DNA of 10,015 nt, from positions 1 to 10,015 of the forward strand of contig JAJAZF010000008.1 of assembly GCA_026785875.1 (NCBI GenBank). Reading direction: 5' to 3'. Position 1 is the stretch's first letter. Every line of letters begins with the position of its first letter. Made by a program: the position numbers and the translations under genes. This stretch comes from Chamaesiphon sp. (GTDB lineage Bacteria; Cyanobacteriota; Cyanobacteriia; Cyanobacteriales; Chamaesiphonaceae). The notes beneath the pieces were generated by a model that did not search any database, had not been told where the DNA came from, and worked only from the letters and a program-made list of their open reading frames with translations. Below, one piece after another: positions 1 through 6,172 of the stretch.

Positions 1-147
1 TAACACGGTAGAATAGGCACCGATCGCCATGAACGCCACATGACCGAAATTAATCAGCCCAGTGACACCCCACTGTAAATTCAACCCCAAACTAAAGAGT
101 GCATAGGTAGCAGCAGAAATCGTCAAAAAGACAAAGTAAATAACCAT
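1..147 (-). CDS. Branched-chain/neutral amino-acid ABC transporter permease, LivM type (N-terminal 49 residues, runs off left edge)
   Basis: Reading the minus strand from the ATG at 147 gives 49 codons without a stop to the window edge. The peptide has a hydrophobic first segment (YFVFLTISAATYALFSLGL) followed by NLQWGVTGLINFGHVAFM, which I recognise as the conserved N-terminal motif of LivM-type inner-membrane permeases of the HAAT family. In cyanobacteria such subunits belong to systems for neutral and branched-chain amino acids (Nat-type) and pair with a LivH-type permease, two ATPases and a periplasmic binding protein. None of these partners is visible, so I leave the symbol empty although natC is a candidate. 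The start fits the family because the motif normally begins within about 25 residues of the initiator. Most of the gene lies outside the window. Confidence 0.8.
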   Translation of the reverse strand, partial: MVIYFVFLTISAATYALFSLGLNLQWGVTGLINFGHVAFMAIGAYSTVL

Positions 148-278
148 CAGGCAGAAAGTATGGATTATCGATCGGGTGTTAATAATCTTAGAGTACTATC
201 TACCGCGATCGTTTTAGCTGACAATCCAGTAATACTTGGCAACGCGATTGAGAGTTCAACGATCCTCTATTTCTGAGG

Positions 279-564
279 CTAGAGTTCTTCAGCACGTTTT
301 AGCACGGCATCCATAAAATATTCAGCTAATTCTAAAATAGTACCTTCACGATCGCGCATCCCAATTTTCCTCAAGTCTGTTAAATTAAGAGTACCCACCT
401 GAAGGGGCGAATCACCAGGTAACTGTTAATCGATAAAATTTTATGGCTGGCTTTGGATTCAATTTTGCAACAAAAACTTGATCGAGACCCGATATCTTAG
501 CATACGATTCGAGCTTTGAGAAAAAGATCTCAGCGGCTCGGCGGGGTATAAAAAAATATCGCAA
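279..564 (-). pseudogene. Unrecognised short gene split by a frameshift (about 95 codons in total)
   Basis: Two minus-strand frames abut. The upstream frame, readable from about 564, contains AAEIFFSKLESYAKISGLDQ and then VFVAKLNPKPAIKFYR before stopping at a TGA (412-414). The downstream frame, open from just after a TAA at 426-428 to a TAG at 279-281, reads QLPGDSPLQVGTLNLTDLRK, then IGMRDREGTILELAEYFMDA and VLKRAEEL. Both halves have protein-like composition, and together they make one continuous polypeptide if a single base is restored around 415-430. No ATG or convincing ribosome site opens the upstream part; a TTG at 564 is the only near start, and the frame continues without a stop into the first codons of the opposing gene. 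I do not recognise the family. It may be a decayed remnant, an N-terminally truncated gene, or an intact gene with one sequencing error. Confidence 0.5.
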
Positions 565-612
565 TACGTTGGTTGAGTTGGCTAAACAATCGCGCCTTGT
601 GGGATAAAGATC

Positions 613-1524
613 GTGTTTCCAGTTATCTATTCAGACGAATTTTTAGAGCATCAAACGGGAGCATTTCATCCCGAAAAACCAGCACGATTGACGGCGATTA
701 AGTCAGCATTAGAACGGGCAAAATGGGCGAACAAACTGGATTGGCGAGATCCAACATCGATCGATCTTAGATCGCCTCTACCCTGGATCGAGAAAATTCA
801 CCCTGTGGAATATATTCGATCGATCCAACAGCTCTCCCAGCATGGCGGATCGATCGATTCGGATACGCCTGTTTCAACCAAAACCTACGCAGTTGCTCTA
901 CTGGCTGTGAATGCTTGGCTAGATGGGGTAGATATCGCCATGAGTGGTGAACCAGCGTTTGTGTTGGCGCGTCCGCCTGGGCATCATGCGGAGCCATCTG
1001 GAGGAATGGGATTTTGTATTTTTAGTAATGCGGCGATCGCGGCAACATACGCATTAGCTAATGGTGCCGAGCGGGTTGGTATCCTCGACTGGGATGTCCA
1101 TCATGGCAATGGTACTCAGGCGGTAGCGGCGAATAATCCCCAGATTGGCTACTGTTCGTTACATGAATTTCCCCACTATCCTGGCACGGGACAGGCAATG
1201 GAGCGGGGCGTTTATGAGAATATCTTGAATTTACCAATGAAGGCGGGAAGTACGATGGCAGACTATCAACCGCTATTTGAAACAGCGGTGATGCCGTTTT
1301 TTACCAAGTTTCGTCCAGATATTTTAATTGTGAGTGCGGGATATGATGCCAATCATGACGATCCACTGGCGAATATTTCACTCAAACCGGAAGACTTTGG
1401 CATCTTTACCGATTATTGCTTGCAATTGACGCGGAAGATTGTGTTTGGATTGGAAGGTGGGTATGATTTTGATTCGTTGGGGGCATCGGTTGTCGCGACG
1501 ATCGATCGATGTTTGGCTGTGTGA
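613..1524 (+). CDS. Histone-deacetylase-family zinc amidohydrolase (AcuC/acetylpolyamine amidohydrolase-like)
   Basis: A 303-residue protein with the complete arginase/deacetylase fold signature. HPEKPARL (19-26) is the typical N-terminal motif. RPPGHHAEP (120-128) supplies the tandem catalytic histidines H124/H125. DWDVHHGNGTQ (159-169) supplies D159, D161 and H163, and SAGYDANHDDPL (241-252) supplies the third zinc ligand D250. EGGYD (281-285) provides the transition-state tyrosine Y284. All catalytic positions known from HDAC8 and HDLP are therefore present, so the enzyme should be active. The family removes acetyl groups from lysines, polyamines or small amides; the substrate cannot be told from sequence. 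It has no signal peptide, so it is cytoplasmic. The start is a GTG at 613: it gives the standard MFPVIYSDEF beginning, but only a weak purine stretch precedes it. A TATAAA at 547-552 could serve as a -10 element. It is flanked by minus-strand genes and appears monocistronic. Confidence 0.93.
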   Translation: MFPVIYSDEFLEHQTGAFHPEKPARLTAIKSALERAKWANKLDWRDPTSIDLRSPLPWIEKIHPVEYIRSIQQLSQHGGSIDSDTPVSTKTYAVALLAVNAWLDGVDIAMSGEPAFVLARPPGHHAEPSGGMGFCIFSNAAIAATYALANGAERVGILDWDVHHGNGTQAVAANNPQIGYCSLHEFPHYPGTGQAMERGVYENILNLPMKAGSTMADYQPLFETAVMPFFTKFRPDILIVSAGYDANHDDPLANISLKPEDFGIFTDYCLQLTRKIVFGLEGGYDFDSLGASVVATIDRCLAV

Positions 1525-1537
1525 ATCGTTGCGGGTA

Positions 1538-1559
1538 GGGGCAATTCATGAATTGCCCC
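1538..1559. repeat. Perfect 22-bp palindrome downstream of the deacetylase gene
   Basis: GGGGCAATTC followed by ATGAATTGCCCC is its own reverse complement over 22 bases, starting 14 bases after the stop codon. The flanks (GGGTA on the left, TTCACCTAC on the right) extend the symmetry imperfectly. As RNA it would fold into a strong stem, but no T-tract follows, so it is better read as a dispersed palindromic repeat than as a classical terminator. The same core is common between genes in cyanobacterial genomes, from memory. Confidence 0.8.
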
Positions 1560-1650
1560 TTCACCTACGAGTGTTAATTAGCTAACCTAAGCGGTTAGAA
1601 ACCGCTCCTCTGCAAGGCAGACGCTACGCGAACGGAGTGCAAAGTCCGCC

Positions 1651-1678
1651 TTCGCGGACTAATAAACTAGTCCGCGAA
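1651..1678. repeat. Inverted repeat, 11-bp arms
   Basis: TTCGCGGACTA (1651-1661) pairs perfectly with TAGTCCGCGAA (1668-1678) around a 6-base loop. Outward, CGCC and GCG continue the pairing with one bulged base. It lies inside the repeat cluster and has no gene of its own. Confidence 0.8.
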
Positions 1679-1687
1679 GCGAAAAGT

Positions 1688-1728
1688 GCGGTCTTGGGGT
1701 TTCCCCAAGTGGAGCACCTTTTCAAGAC
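1688..1728 (+). repeat. Hairpin repeat module, copy C (GCGG - stem - CAAGAC)
   Basis: GCGG (1688-1691), one spacer base, then CTTGGGG/CCCCAAG (1693-1699 and 1703-1709) around a TTT loop, then CAAGAC at 1723-1728. Its organisation matches the modules at 1759-1804 and 8960-9006, but the stem sequence and the spacer after the stem differ. Confidence 0.6.
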
Positions 1729-1758
1729 AGGCGGACTTTGCAACATTAGCCACGATTT

Positions 1759-1804
1759 GCGGCTCGCGCTCCTCGGGTTCCCCGAGGGTTTAGCGAGACA
1801 AGAC
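1759..1804 (+). repeat. Hairpin repeat module, copy A
   Basis: GCGGCTCGCG (1759-1768), two bases, then CCTCGGG/CCCGAGG (1771-1777 and 1781-1787) around a TTC loop, nine bases, then GACAAGAC (1797-1804). CTCGC (1763-1767) and GCGAG (1793-1797) can form a second, outer stem. It is the same design as the module at 8960-9006 in inverted orientation, with identical outer words and a different stem. Confidence 0.7.
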
Positions 1805-1840
1805 ACAATCGTCGGCGTTCTCCATAGCTAGCAACTTGAG

Positions 1841-3442
1841 TTAGTTAACTGTCAACTGTGCAGCTTCCTCTAGCTTAGTTTTGGCAGCATATAGACGGTT
1901 GAGGGCGTTGATATAGGCTTGGGCTGAGGCGACGATGATGTCGGTATTGGCGGCATAACCGGAGTAAGTGTACTCCTGATATTTGAGGCGAATTGTCACC
2001 TCTCCGATGGCATCAATGCCCGCTGTGACCGATTGAACCGAAAATTCGATTAATTGGTTGGGCACATTGATGACGCGGTTAATCGCCTTGTAGATGGCAT
2101 CTACGGGGCCAGTCCCGATCGCTGCGTCGGTCAATTCTTCGCCGTTGGGCATCCTGATGGTAACAGTTGCGGTGGGTTGAGCGCGATCGCCGCACGTCAC
2201 CTGGACGCGATCGAGTACAAAGATTTCGGGACTTTGTTTGATTTCATCATTAACGATCGCTTCTAAATCTCGATCGGTAATCTCTTTTTTCTTGTCAGCG
2301 ACATCTTTAAATCTCAAGAATGCTTTATTGAGATCGTTCTCGGATAAATCGATGCCCAGTTCTGATAAGCGGGTGCGGAAGGCATTACGACCGGACAATT
2401 TACCTAGTACAATCAGATTATCAGTCAAGCCGATCGACTGTGCATCCATTATTTCATAGGTGAGTTTATTTTTTAATACTCCATCCTGATGAATTCCCGA
2501 TTCATGTGCAAAGGCATTAGCACCGACAATCGCTTTATTTGGTTGCACGATCATTCCGGTGAGACTAGATACTAACCGCGAAGTTTTATATATTTGGCGA
2601 GTATCGATATTTGTGAGTGAATCGGTGGAATCAGCCGGACGACCTAAAAATGGGTTGAAGTACTGACGACGGACGTGTAGAGCCATCACTAGTTCTTCTA
2701 GCGACGCATTTCCGGCGCGTTCCCCAATGCCATTAATCGTACATTCCAATTGCCGCGCACCATATTTTACTGCTTCGAGAAAGTTGGCAACAGCTAATCC
2801 TAAATCGTCGTGTCCGTGGACGGAAATCACCGCTCGATCGATATTCGGGACATTTTCTTTGATACCTTTAATTAATGCTCCAAATTCAGAGGGAGTTGTA
2901 TAACCAACTGTATCGGGAATATTAACTGTAGTTGCTCCAGATGCGATCGCCCGTTCTAATACTTCATACAAAAATTCTGGTTCGCTCCGTCCAGCATCTT
3001 CAGGTGAAAATTCGACATCATCGACAAAAGTTTTGGCATAAGCTACCATCTCGCCAGCAATTTGCAGGACTTCTTTTCTCGTCTTCTTGAGTTTATATTC
3101 GAGGTGAATATCAGATGTCGCAATGAAGGTATGAATCCGGTGTTTTGCCGCAGGTTTTAGAGCTTCGGCTGCGGCTTTGATATCCTTTTCGCTAGCTCGT
3201 GCCAAACCGCAAATAATCGGCCCAGATGGTGTGCCGACTAGCTCGGCAATCTGATGAACTGCTTCAAAATCCCCTCGACTAGAGTAGGGAAAACCAGCTT
3301 CAATTACATCTACTCCCAAGCGTGCCAATTGTCTGGCGATCGTCAGTTTCTCATCTACATTGAGAGTTGCACCTGGAGATTGTTCGCCATCTCGTAGGGT
3401 GGTATCAAAAATAATTACTCGATCTGATTGTGGCTGTGTCAT
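1841..3442 (-). CDS. leuA: 2-isopropylmalate synthase
   Basis: This enzyme condenses acetyl-CoA with 2-oxoisovalerate, the committed step of leucine synthesis, in the cytoplasm. Starting from the ATG at 3442 the protein is 533 residues, usual for bacterial LeuA. The catalytic TIM barrel shows FDTTLRDGEQSPGA (12-25), NIPDTVGYTTP (174-184), the metal-binding HGHDD (209-213) and NGIGERAGN (237-245). The region after about residue 390 is the LeuA dimer/allosteric domain that normally senses leucine, ending in the conserved SGYAANTDIIVASAQAYINA. A GTG at 3454 would add four residues, but AGGTG (complement of 3452-3456) sits nine bases before the ATG and overlaps that GTG, so I prefer the ATG. No other leucine genes adjoin it, so it seems to be transcribed alone. 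The last codons (QLTVN) are built from the heptamer repeat found elsewhere in the window. A structured element lies upstream at 3557-3685. Confidence 0.96.
   Translation of the reverse strand: MTQPQSDRVIIFDTTLRDGEQSPGATLNVDEKLTIARQLARLGVDVIEAGFPYSSRGDFEAVHQIAELVGTPSGPIICGLARASEKDIKAAAEALKPAAKHRIHTFIATSDIHLEYKLKKTRKEVLQIAGEMVAYAKTFVDDVEFSPEDAGRSEPEFLYEVLERAIASGATTVNIPDTVGYTTPSEFGALIKGIKENVPNIDRAVISVHGHDDLGLAVANFLEAVKYGARQLECTINGIGERAGNASLEELVMALHVRRQYFNPFLGRPADSTDSLTNIDTRQIYKTSRLVSSLTGMIVQPNKAIVGANAFAHESGIHQDGVLKNKLTYEIMDAQSIGLTDNLIVLGKLSGRNAFRTRLSELGIDLSENDLNKAFLRFKDVADKKKEITDRDLEAIVNDEIKQSPEIFVLDRVQVTCGDRAQPTATVTIRMPNGEELTDAAIGTGPVDAIYKAINRVINVPNQLIEFSVQSVTAGIDAIGEVTIRLKYQEYTYSGYAANTDIIVASAQAYINALNRLYAAKTKLEEAAQLTVN
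1846..1859. repeat. Two CAACTGT heptamer units overlapping the 3' end of leuA
   Basis: TAACTGT (one mismatch to the unit) followed by CAACTGT lies inside the final codons of leuA, starting two bases inside the stop codon. The same heptamer is repeated three times at 9006-9026, and a further unit is at 8950-8956. Short tandem heptamers of this kind are typical of cyanobacterial genomes. Confidence 0.55.
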
Positions 3443-3451
3443 GATATTGGG

Positions 3452-3456
3452 CACCT
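3452..3456 (-). promoter_or_regulatory. Ribosome binding site deciding the leuA start
   Basis: On the minus strand AGGTG lies nine bases before the ATG at 3442. It overlaps the alternative GTG at 3454, which itself has no purine-rich site at the right distance. This favours the ATG and a protein beginning MTQPQSDRVIIFDTTLRDGE. Confidence 0.6.
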
Positions 3457-3556
3457 AAAAATAATAATGATAAAAGTTACGGATCGATACCTAATCTTAA
3501 AATATTAATCATTAACAAATTAGCTCATGAATAATTAGTTCGATCGGCGATCGATC

Positions 3557-3685
3557 TTGCTGATGTTTAAGGTGACAGATTAGTTAGAATTGACGATCTA
3601 CTTAGATTTTTATTAGCGATCGTCAACTCTTTACTGATTAGCGAGTAGTTATTATTCACTATCTTTCTGTCACCTAAATAAGCAA
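3557..3685. repeat. Nested inverted repeat between the LabA-like gene and leuA (leader RNA, terminator or MITE-like element)
   Basis: The outer arms are AGGTGACAGA (3570-3579) and TCTGTCACCT (3666-3675), 10 bp perfect. They extend through TTT/AAA (3566-3568 and 3676-3678) past one bulged base, and further to TTGCT/AGCAA (3557-3561 and 3681-3685). Inside lies a second stem, TTGACGATC (3590-3598) and GATCGTCAA (3618-3626), with a 19-base AT-rich loop. On the minus strand it sits 66 bases after the LabA-like stop and about 115 bases before the leuA ATG, so it could act in the leuA leader or end the upstream transcript. Symmetric ends could also mark a tiny non-autonomous mobile element, but I see no target-site duplication. 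Confidence 0.6.
3567..3659 (-). other. Possible 30-codon leader ORF upstream of leuA
   Basis: A minus-strand frame opens at a GTG (3659) and ends at a TAA (3567-3569), just past the outer arm of the inverted repeat. Its peptide, MNNNYSLISKELTIANKNLS followed by RSSILTNLSP, has five leucines in thirty residues but no consecutive run. A weak GAAAG stretch lies about five bases before the GTG. It stops roughly 125 bases before the leuA ATG. Such an ORF within a structured leader recalls attenuation control of leucine genes, but no terminator with a T-run follows it, and a frame this short can arise by chance. Confidence 0.15.
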
Positions 3686-3689
3686 TAGT

Positions 3690-3703
3690 AACTCAAATGA
3701 GTT
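3690..3703. repeat. Short palindrome AACTCA-AA-TGAGTT
   Basis: Two 6-bp arms separated by two bases, 48 bases beyond the stop of the LabA-like gene on the minus strand and just outside the larger inverted repeat. It has the size and symmetry of an operator, but could equally belong to the adjoining structure. No regulator can be named. Confidence 0.3.
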
Positions 3704-3750
3704 GGACTGCATCATCATTTTTGGGTGCTGGATCACTGGAATTGGTTCTC

Positions 3751-4272
3751 CTATAGGGAATCAACTTTTTCAATTCGATCGCGAATATCATTGAGATCGA
3801 TATATCGATCGGTGACATTTCGTAGTTCTCGGGCGATCATCCCTTCTGTTGAGATGACTGTGATGTGCGTATTCTTCGATCGCAGTAACTCGATCGCCCG
3901 CTCAAAATCACCATCGCCACTAAATAGCACAACTCGATTGTACTGATCTACAGTATTAAACATATCGACCACAATTTCAATATCCAAATTCGCTTTTTGG
4001 GAATAGCGACCGGAAGTATCATCGTAATACTCCTTGAGAATCTTGGTGCGGACTGTATAACCCAAGCTGATGAGTGCATCGCGAAACCCGCGTTGGTCTT
4101 GAGCGTCCTTTAACCCAGTATACCAAAAAGCGTTAATTAGCATTAACTCTGGTTCTTGGTTAAAATACTCCAGCACGCGCCGAGGATCGAAAAACCACCC
4201 ATTTTTTTGTTGGGCATAAAACATATTATTGCCGTCCACAAAGATGGAGAGACGGTTAGCAACAGAAAACAT
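3751..4272 (-). CDS. LabA-like NYN-domain protein (PIN-like fold, putative RNase)
   Basis: The 173-residue protein is almost entirely one NYN (LabA/DUF88) domain. FVDGNNMFYA (11-20) carries the first acidic residue D13. KANLDIEIVVDMF (93-105) carries D97 and D103, and SGDGDFERAI (118-127) carries D120 and D122. These are the acidic positions expected for the metal site of PIN/FLAP-type nucleases, so the site looks intact. In cyanobacteria the family founder LabA affects circadian output in Synechococcus; many paralogues have unknown roles, so clock involvement here would be a guess. There is no signal peptide or membrane segment, so it is cytoplasmic. The start ATG at 4272 has only a distant AGG upstream, but it gives the usual short N-terminus before the first motif. 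It stands upstream of leuA on the same strand with about 308 bases between, so shared transcription is possible but unproven. Confidence 0.88.
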   Translation of the reverse strand: MFSVANRLSIFVDGNNMFYAQQKNGWFFDPRRVLEYFNQEPELMLINAFWYTGLKDAQDQRGFRDALISLGYTVRTKILKEYYDDTSGRYSQKANLDIEIVVDMFNTVDQYNRVVLFSGDGDFERAIELLRSKNTHITVISTEGMIARELRNVTDRYIDLNDIRDRIEKVDSL

Positions 4273-4816
4273 TATAAATAGTACCTAGTTATTTTTTATA
4301 ATTAAAGTAGATTGACAGCAGATCTAGATCGCCCTCGATTGCGCCAATTTCATTAGGCGCAGTTATCCAACAGTAGGAATTACCCAACCATAGATTTACA
4401 GAGATCGAAGACATCATCCTGAGGCTAAGTTTAGCTAGTTAATTTAAAGATATAGATTTTAAAGATTAAGCTGTAGACTCGATCGCCACAGGCTTCCGGT
4501 GTCAAACCAGCATTGAAAAGGTGGCAAATGAATAAAAGTTGATAAGTTTAGTTTGACCTGAACTCCATCGACAAAGATTTGACAGTTAGCATAATAATTT
4601 AGAAGAATAATGTATATATGGGTTCTATCTTACCAGAAAAGTATCGGATGTTTAAAATCCTTGTCTCTTTTCAGCTGGAGTACTCGTTCGCCCAATCTAA
4701 GCCCAGCCCAATCAATTACAGTTGCTAGCAGATCGTGATGAAGACATCGATTACTCGGCAAAATTTGGGCAATCTAAGCAAGAGTAGTCGCACAAAATTA
4801 GCTAGTCGATCGATCT
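4273..4816. other. 544-base intergenic region between divergent genes
   Basis: AT-rich and without a credible gene; a plus-strand frame starting at 4735 is only the out-of-frame lead into the PilT-type gene. It must hold both promoters. A hairpin TGCGCC/GGCGCA at 4340-4361 lies about 70 bases upstream of the LabA-like start. A TTGACA at 4579-4584 resembles a -35 box on the plus strand, but no well-spaced -10 follows (TATATA at 4613-4618 is too far away). I see no ribosome site immediately before 4817. Confidence 0.5.
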
Positions 4817-6007
4817 ATGGTAAACTCCATCAACTTCCCAGCACCACCGCCACCCAAACCCAATCTATCCGGTCATTTTCCCCCACCACCGCCGACTCAC
4901 TCCACAATGGTGCAGGCTGCCCCTCTTACCACCAAACTACCCCCAGGACAACCCAGTATTGGGGATTTGGTAACAATCGCTTTTGATGCTGGTTATTCGG
5001 ATATTCACATTGGTATCGGTGAAACTCCGAGATTTCGCAATCGGGGTGAGATCGAAACAACTAACTACCCCGAAACAGACTTGCCCACCTTTATGGCATG
5101 GCTGCATGAAGTTTTGAGCGAAGAAGACATTCGCACATTTGAGGCTAATCTAGACTTTGATGGTGCCACCCAGTATGAATTTGCCCGAGTGCGGATCAAC
5201 GTATTTGACTCGCTCTACGGCTATGCGATGGTGATGCGATTGATTCCGATGCAAATTGCCACCCTAGAGGAATTGCGCTTACCCGCAGTGTTTCGCGATG
5301 TCTGTCACAATCATAAGGGCTTAATTCTCGTCACAGGGCCGACAGGTTCAGGTAAATCGACGACGATGGCGGCGATGGTTGACTATATGAACAAAGAAAT
5401 GCCGCGTCATATTATCACGATCGAAGATCCGATCGAATTTATCCACAAAAGTAAACGCGCTCTGATCAAGCATCGAGAAGTTGGCGCAAATACGTTGATG
5501 TTTGATACTGCCCTCAAAGCCGCATTGCGAGAAGATCCCGATGTGATTTTGGTGGGGGAAATGCGCGATCGAGAAACAGTCAATACCGCCCTCAAAGCCG
5601 CGCAAACTGGGCACTTAGTGATCGGTACCTTGCATACCAATAGTGCGGTGAAAACGATCGAGCGGGTGCTCAATCTCTTCAAACCCGAAGAACAAGCCGT
5701 CATGCGCGTATCATTGGCGGAATCCCTAGTCGCCATTATCTCGCAGGGTTTGTGCCGGACTACTGACGGTAAGCGTGCAGCCTATCACGATATCCTGATC
5801 AATACCGAAACTGTCAAAGACTACGTTCGGGATGGGAAATATGATGAGATTGGGCCATTGATGACAGATGGGGAATTTGATGGGATGATCACCATGAATA
5901 AATCCCTATTTGCACTCTATCAAGAAGGGCGAATCACTGAAGAAATCGCCCTCGAACTCTCGCCGACAACCAATGAAATGGCAATGATGTTGCGTGGGAA
6001 AATTTAG
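4817..6007 (+). CDS. PilT-family twitching motility/secretion ATPase with proline-rich N-terminus (PilT2-like)
   Basis: PilT proteins are hexameric ATPases that retract type IV pili at the inner membrane. Of 396 residues, roughly 48-396 align with PilT. Walker A is GPTGSGKST (174-182), the Asp box is TIEDPIEF (201-208), Walker B is PDVILVGEMRD (241-251), and the His box is TGHLVIGTLHT (264-274). The C-terminal PilT signature AIRNLIRE is replaced by TETVKDYVRDGK (330-341), so the retraction motif is divergent. The first 47 residues are rich in proline (PAPPPPKP at 8-15, FPPPPPT at 21-27), giving a flexible tail absent from standard PilT. No pilB, pilC or other pilus gene adjoins, which fits an orphan second paralogue such as cyanobacterial PilT2, linked to phototaxis in Synechocystis; I infer that assignment. 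No ribosome site precedes the ATG at 4817, and an ATG at 4907 would remove most of the proline tail. Confidence 0.88.
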   Translation: MVNSINFPAPPPPKPNLSGHFPPPPPTHSTMVQAAPLTTKLPPGQPSIGDLVTIAFDAGYSDIHIGIGETPRFRNRGEIETTNYPETDLPTFMAWLHEVLSEEDIRTFEANLDFDGATQYEFARVRINVFDSLYGYAMVMRLIPMQIATLEELRLPAVFRDVCHNHKGLILVTGPTGSGKSTTMAAMVDYMNKEMPRHIITIEDPIEFIHKSKRALIKHREVGANTLMFDTALKAALREDPDVILVGEMRDRETVNTALKAAQTGHLVIGTLHTNSAVKTIERVLNLFKPEEQAVMRVSLAESLVAIISQGLCRTTDGKRAAYHDILINTETVKDYVRDGKYDEIGPLMTDGEFDGMITMNKSLFALYQEGRITEEIALELSPTTNEMAMMLRGKI

Positions 6008-6101
6008 ATAGCTACAATCGATTAGATTTGAGTGGGACGATCTGCTGGCGCGAACCTCCAAGAGAGCATTTTTACATCACAGAGTCATCTATCTACAGAT
6101 C

Positions 6102-6172
6102 GGGAACACAAAACTTAATTGAAGGTCATGAACTATCATCAGCGTTTATATTTTTAATTAGGTTTAGTTCCC
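6102..6172 (+). promoter_or_regulatory. Stem-loop directly abutting the FAS1 start codon
   Basis: GGGAAC (6102-6107) pairs with GTTCCC (6167-6172), AAAC (6111-6114) with GTTT (6162-6165), and TTAATT (6115-6120) with AATTAG (6156-6161, one G-U pair). That makes about 16 pairs with a small internal loop and a 35-base apical loop. The right arm ends on the base before the ATG and includes the only purine-rich stretch (TTAGG), so the folded form would hide the ribosome site. A role in translation control is inference. Confidence 0.4.

Larger units (their letters stand above)
1525..1840. repeat. Intergenic cluster of palindromes and hairpin repeats
   Basis: The whole gap between the convergent deacetylase gene and leuA consists of short inverted repeats. 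In order: a 22-bp palindrome (1538-1559), a small GCGGTT/AACCGC hairpin (1591-1604), an 11-bp stem (1651-1678), a 7-bp stem with TTT loop (1693-1709), and a 7-bp stem with TTC loop and an outer stem (1763-1797). The stretch 1610-1648, including the words GGCAGACGCTACGCGAACG and GGAGTGCAAAGTCCGCC, resembles dispersed repeats of filamentous cyanobacteria as I remember them. Open frames crossing this segment on both strands are by-products of the symmetric repeats: they match no family and lack ribosome sites. The cluster may also stop transcription from both sides, but no stem is followed by a clear T-run. Confidence 0.8.

Noticed and set aside
1624..1831. Overlapping open frames of 60 and 64 codons on opposite strands
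   Set aside because: They lie entirely within hairpin repeats, resemble no protein and have no ribosome site; symmetry of the repeats explains both.
3557..3685. Reading the inverted repeat as the end of a CRISPR-associated Tn7-like transposon
   Set aside because: The resemblance is a dozen bases from memory. There is no array of TnsB-type sites, no tns, tniQ or cas gene, no CRISPR and no target duplication in the window.
3751..4272. Naming the NYN protein labA and claiming a circadian role
   Set aside because: The family has many paralogues in cyanobacteria, and no kai or other clock gene is nearby; domain identity alone does not decide function.
4579..4618. TTGACA and TATATA as a promoter for the PilT-type gene
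   Set aside because: The boxes are 28 bases apart, well beyond the usual 16-18, and no better -10 lies in range.
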